The position numbers and the translations under genes are program-made. Below the pieces are notes generated by a model that was given only the letters and a program-made list of their open reading frames with translations, was not told the origin of the DNA and ran no database searches. Below, piece by piece: positions 6,388-6,526 of a stretch of DNA of 6,526 nt. Numbering within the stretch: position 1 is the stretch's first letter; the number at the start of each line of letters is the position of its first letter. Origin of the DNA: XYA12-FULL-58-9 sp001798605 (GTDB lineage Bacteria > Myxococcota > XYA12-FULL-58-9). The DNA lies in the NCBI GenBank assembly GCA_036736205.1, contig DAINMX010000305.1, positions 1-6,526 of the forward strand, read 5' to 3'.

Positions 6388-6424
6388 AAAAAAGCGGCCA
6401 CACCCCGCCAAGAATGTGGCCGCT
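6388..6424 (-). terminator. Rho-independent terminator, oriented for minus-strand transcription
   Basis: AGCGGCCACA (6393-6402) pairs perfectly with TGTGGCCGCT (6415-6424) around a 12-nt loop. The plus strand has a run of six A (6388-6393) before the stem, so a minus-strand transcript ends in a GC-rich hairpin followed by a U-run, the classic form. Read from the plus strand the hairpin is followed only by TATATCG, so it would stop sthA transcripts less well. It begins two bases after the sthA stop codon and may serve both directions. Confidence 0.85.
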
Positions 6425-6487
6425 ATATCGAGCGTCACCAGACCTGCCACGAGCCGCCAATATCGATTATTCTTGGCCCAGCACCGC

Positions 6488-6526
6488 TCACTGATAGTTA
6501 TCGGGCAGGCGGGCAAAATGTTGCAT
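6488..6526 (-). CDS. Possible C-terminal end of a convergent gene (partial)
   Basis: In one minus-strand frame the window edge is followed by 12 codons ending MQHFARLPDNYQ and a TGA at 6488-6490. The strong minus-strand terminator 64 bp further on suggests that some gene comes in from the right, and this frame would end at a natural distance from it. A competing minus-strand frame (ATG at 6516, 73 codons) runs through the terminator and into antisense of sthA, so I judge it spurious. The fragment is too short to identify. Confidence 0.25.
   Translation of the reverse strand: MQHFARLPDNYQ

Noticed and set aside
6295..6516. 73-residue minus-strand frame at the right end
   Set aside because: It reads through the terminator hairpin and ends antisense within sthA, with no recognisable ribosome binding site.

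Overview
The window comes from a moderately GC-rich Gram-negative bacterium. The genes (quinol oxidase bd, bacteriohemerythrin, Si-type soluble transhydrogenase, AEC-type carrier) fit Pseudomonadota or a related phylum such as Myxococcota or Acidobacteriota, but nothing in the sequence fixes the lineage. Coding density is high, operons are tight, and there are no tRNA or rRNA genes, no CRISPR array and no intact insertion sequence.

Layout, left to right. (1) 1-520, minus strand: the 5' part of an unrecognised soluble protein with a proline-rich linker, preceded by a good ribosome binding site; its 3' end lies outside the window. (2) 521-781: a 261-bp non-coding stretch with a likely promoter for that gene and a perfect 24-bp unit repeated twice head to tail (665-712), possibly the remnant of a mobile-element end. 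(3) 782-1726, plus strand: an AEC (auxin efflux carrier) family membrane transporter, facing the next operon with only 7 bp between the stop codons. (4) 1734-4780, minus strand: a three-gene operon read as bacteriohemerythrin, cydA, cydB. It encodes an oxygen-binding four-helix protein and the two main subunits of a short-Q-loop cytochrome bd quinol oxidase. (5) 4781-4964: a divergent regulatory region with weak promoter candidates, a short 9-bp repeat tract and a 12-bp perfect palindrome. (6) 4965-6386, plus strand: sthA-like soluble pyridine nucleotide transhydrogenase that has lost both cysteines of the ancestral redox site. (7) 6387-6526: a strong intrinsic terminator whose T-run serves minus-strand transcription, and possibly the last 12 codons of a convergent gene entering from the right.

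How it may work together: CydAB reduces oxygen with quinol electrons at high affinity, and the hemerythrin encoded just upstream could bind, buffer or sense oxygen for it. The divergent transhydrogenase would exchange reducing equivalents between NADPH and NAD+, so the block 1734-6386 reads as a redox-balance and low-oxygen respiration module. The pairing of hemerythrin with the oxidase is the most interesting part of the window; the functional link is inferred from gene order only.
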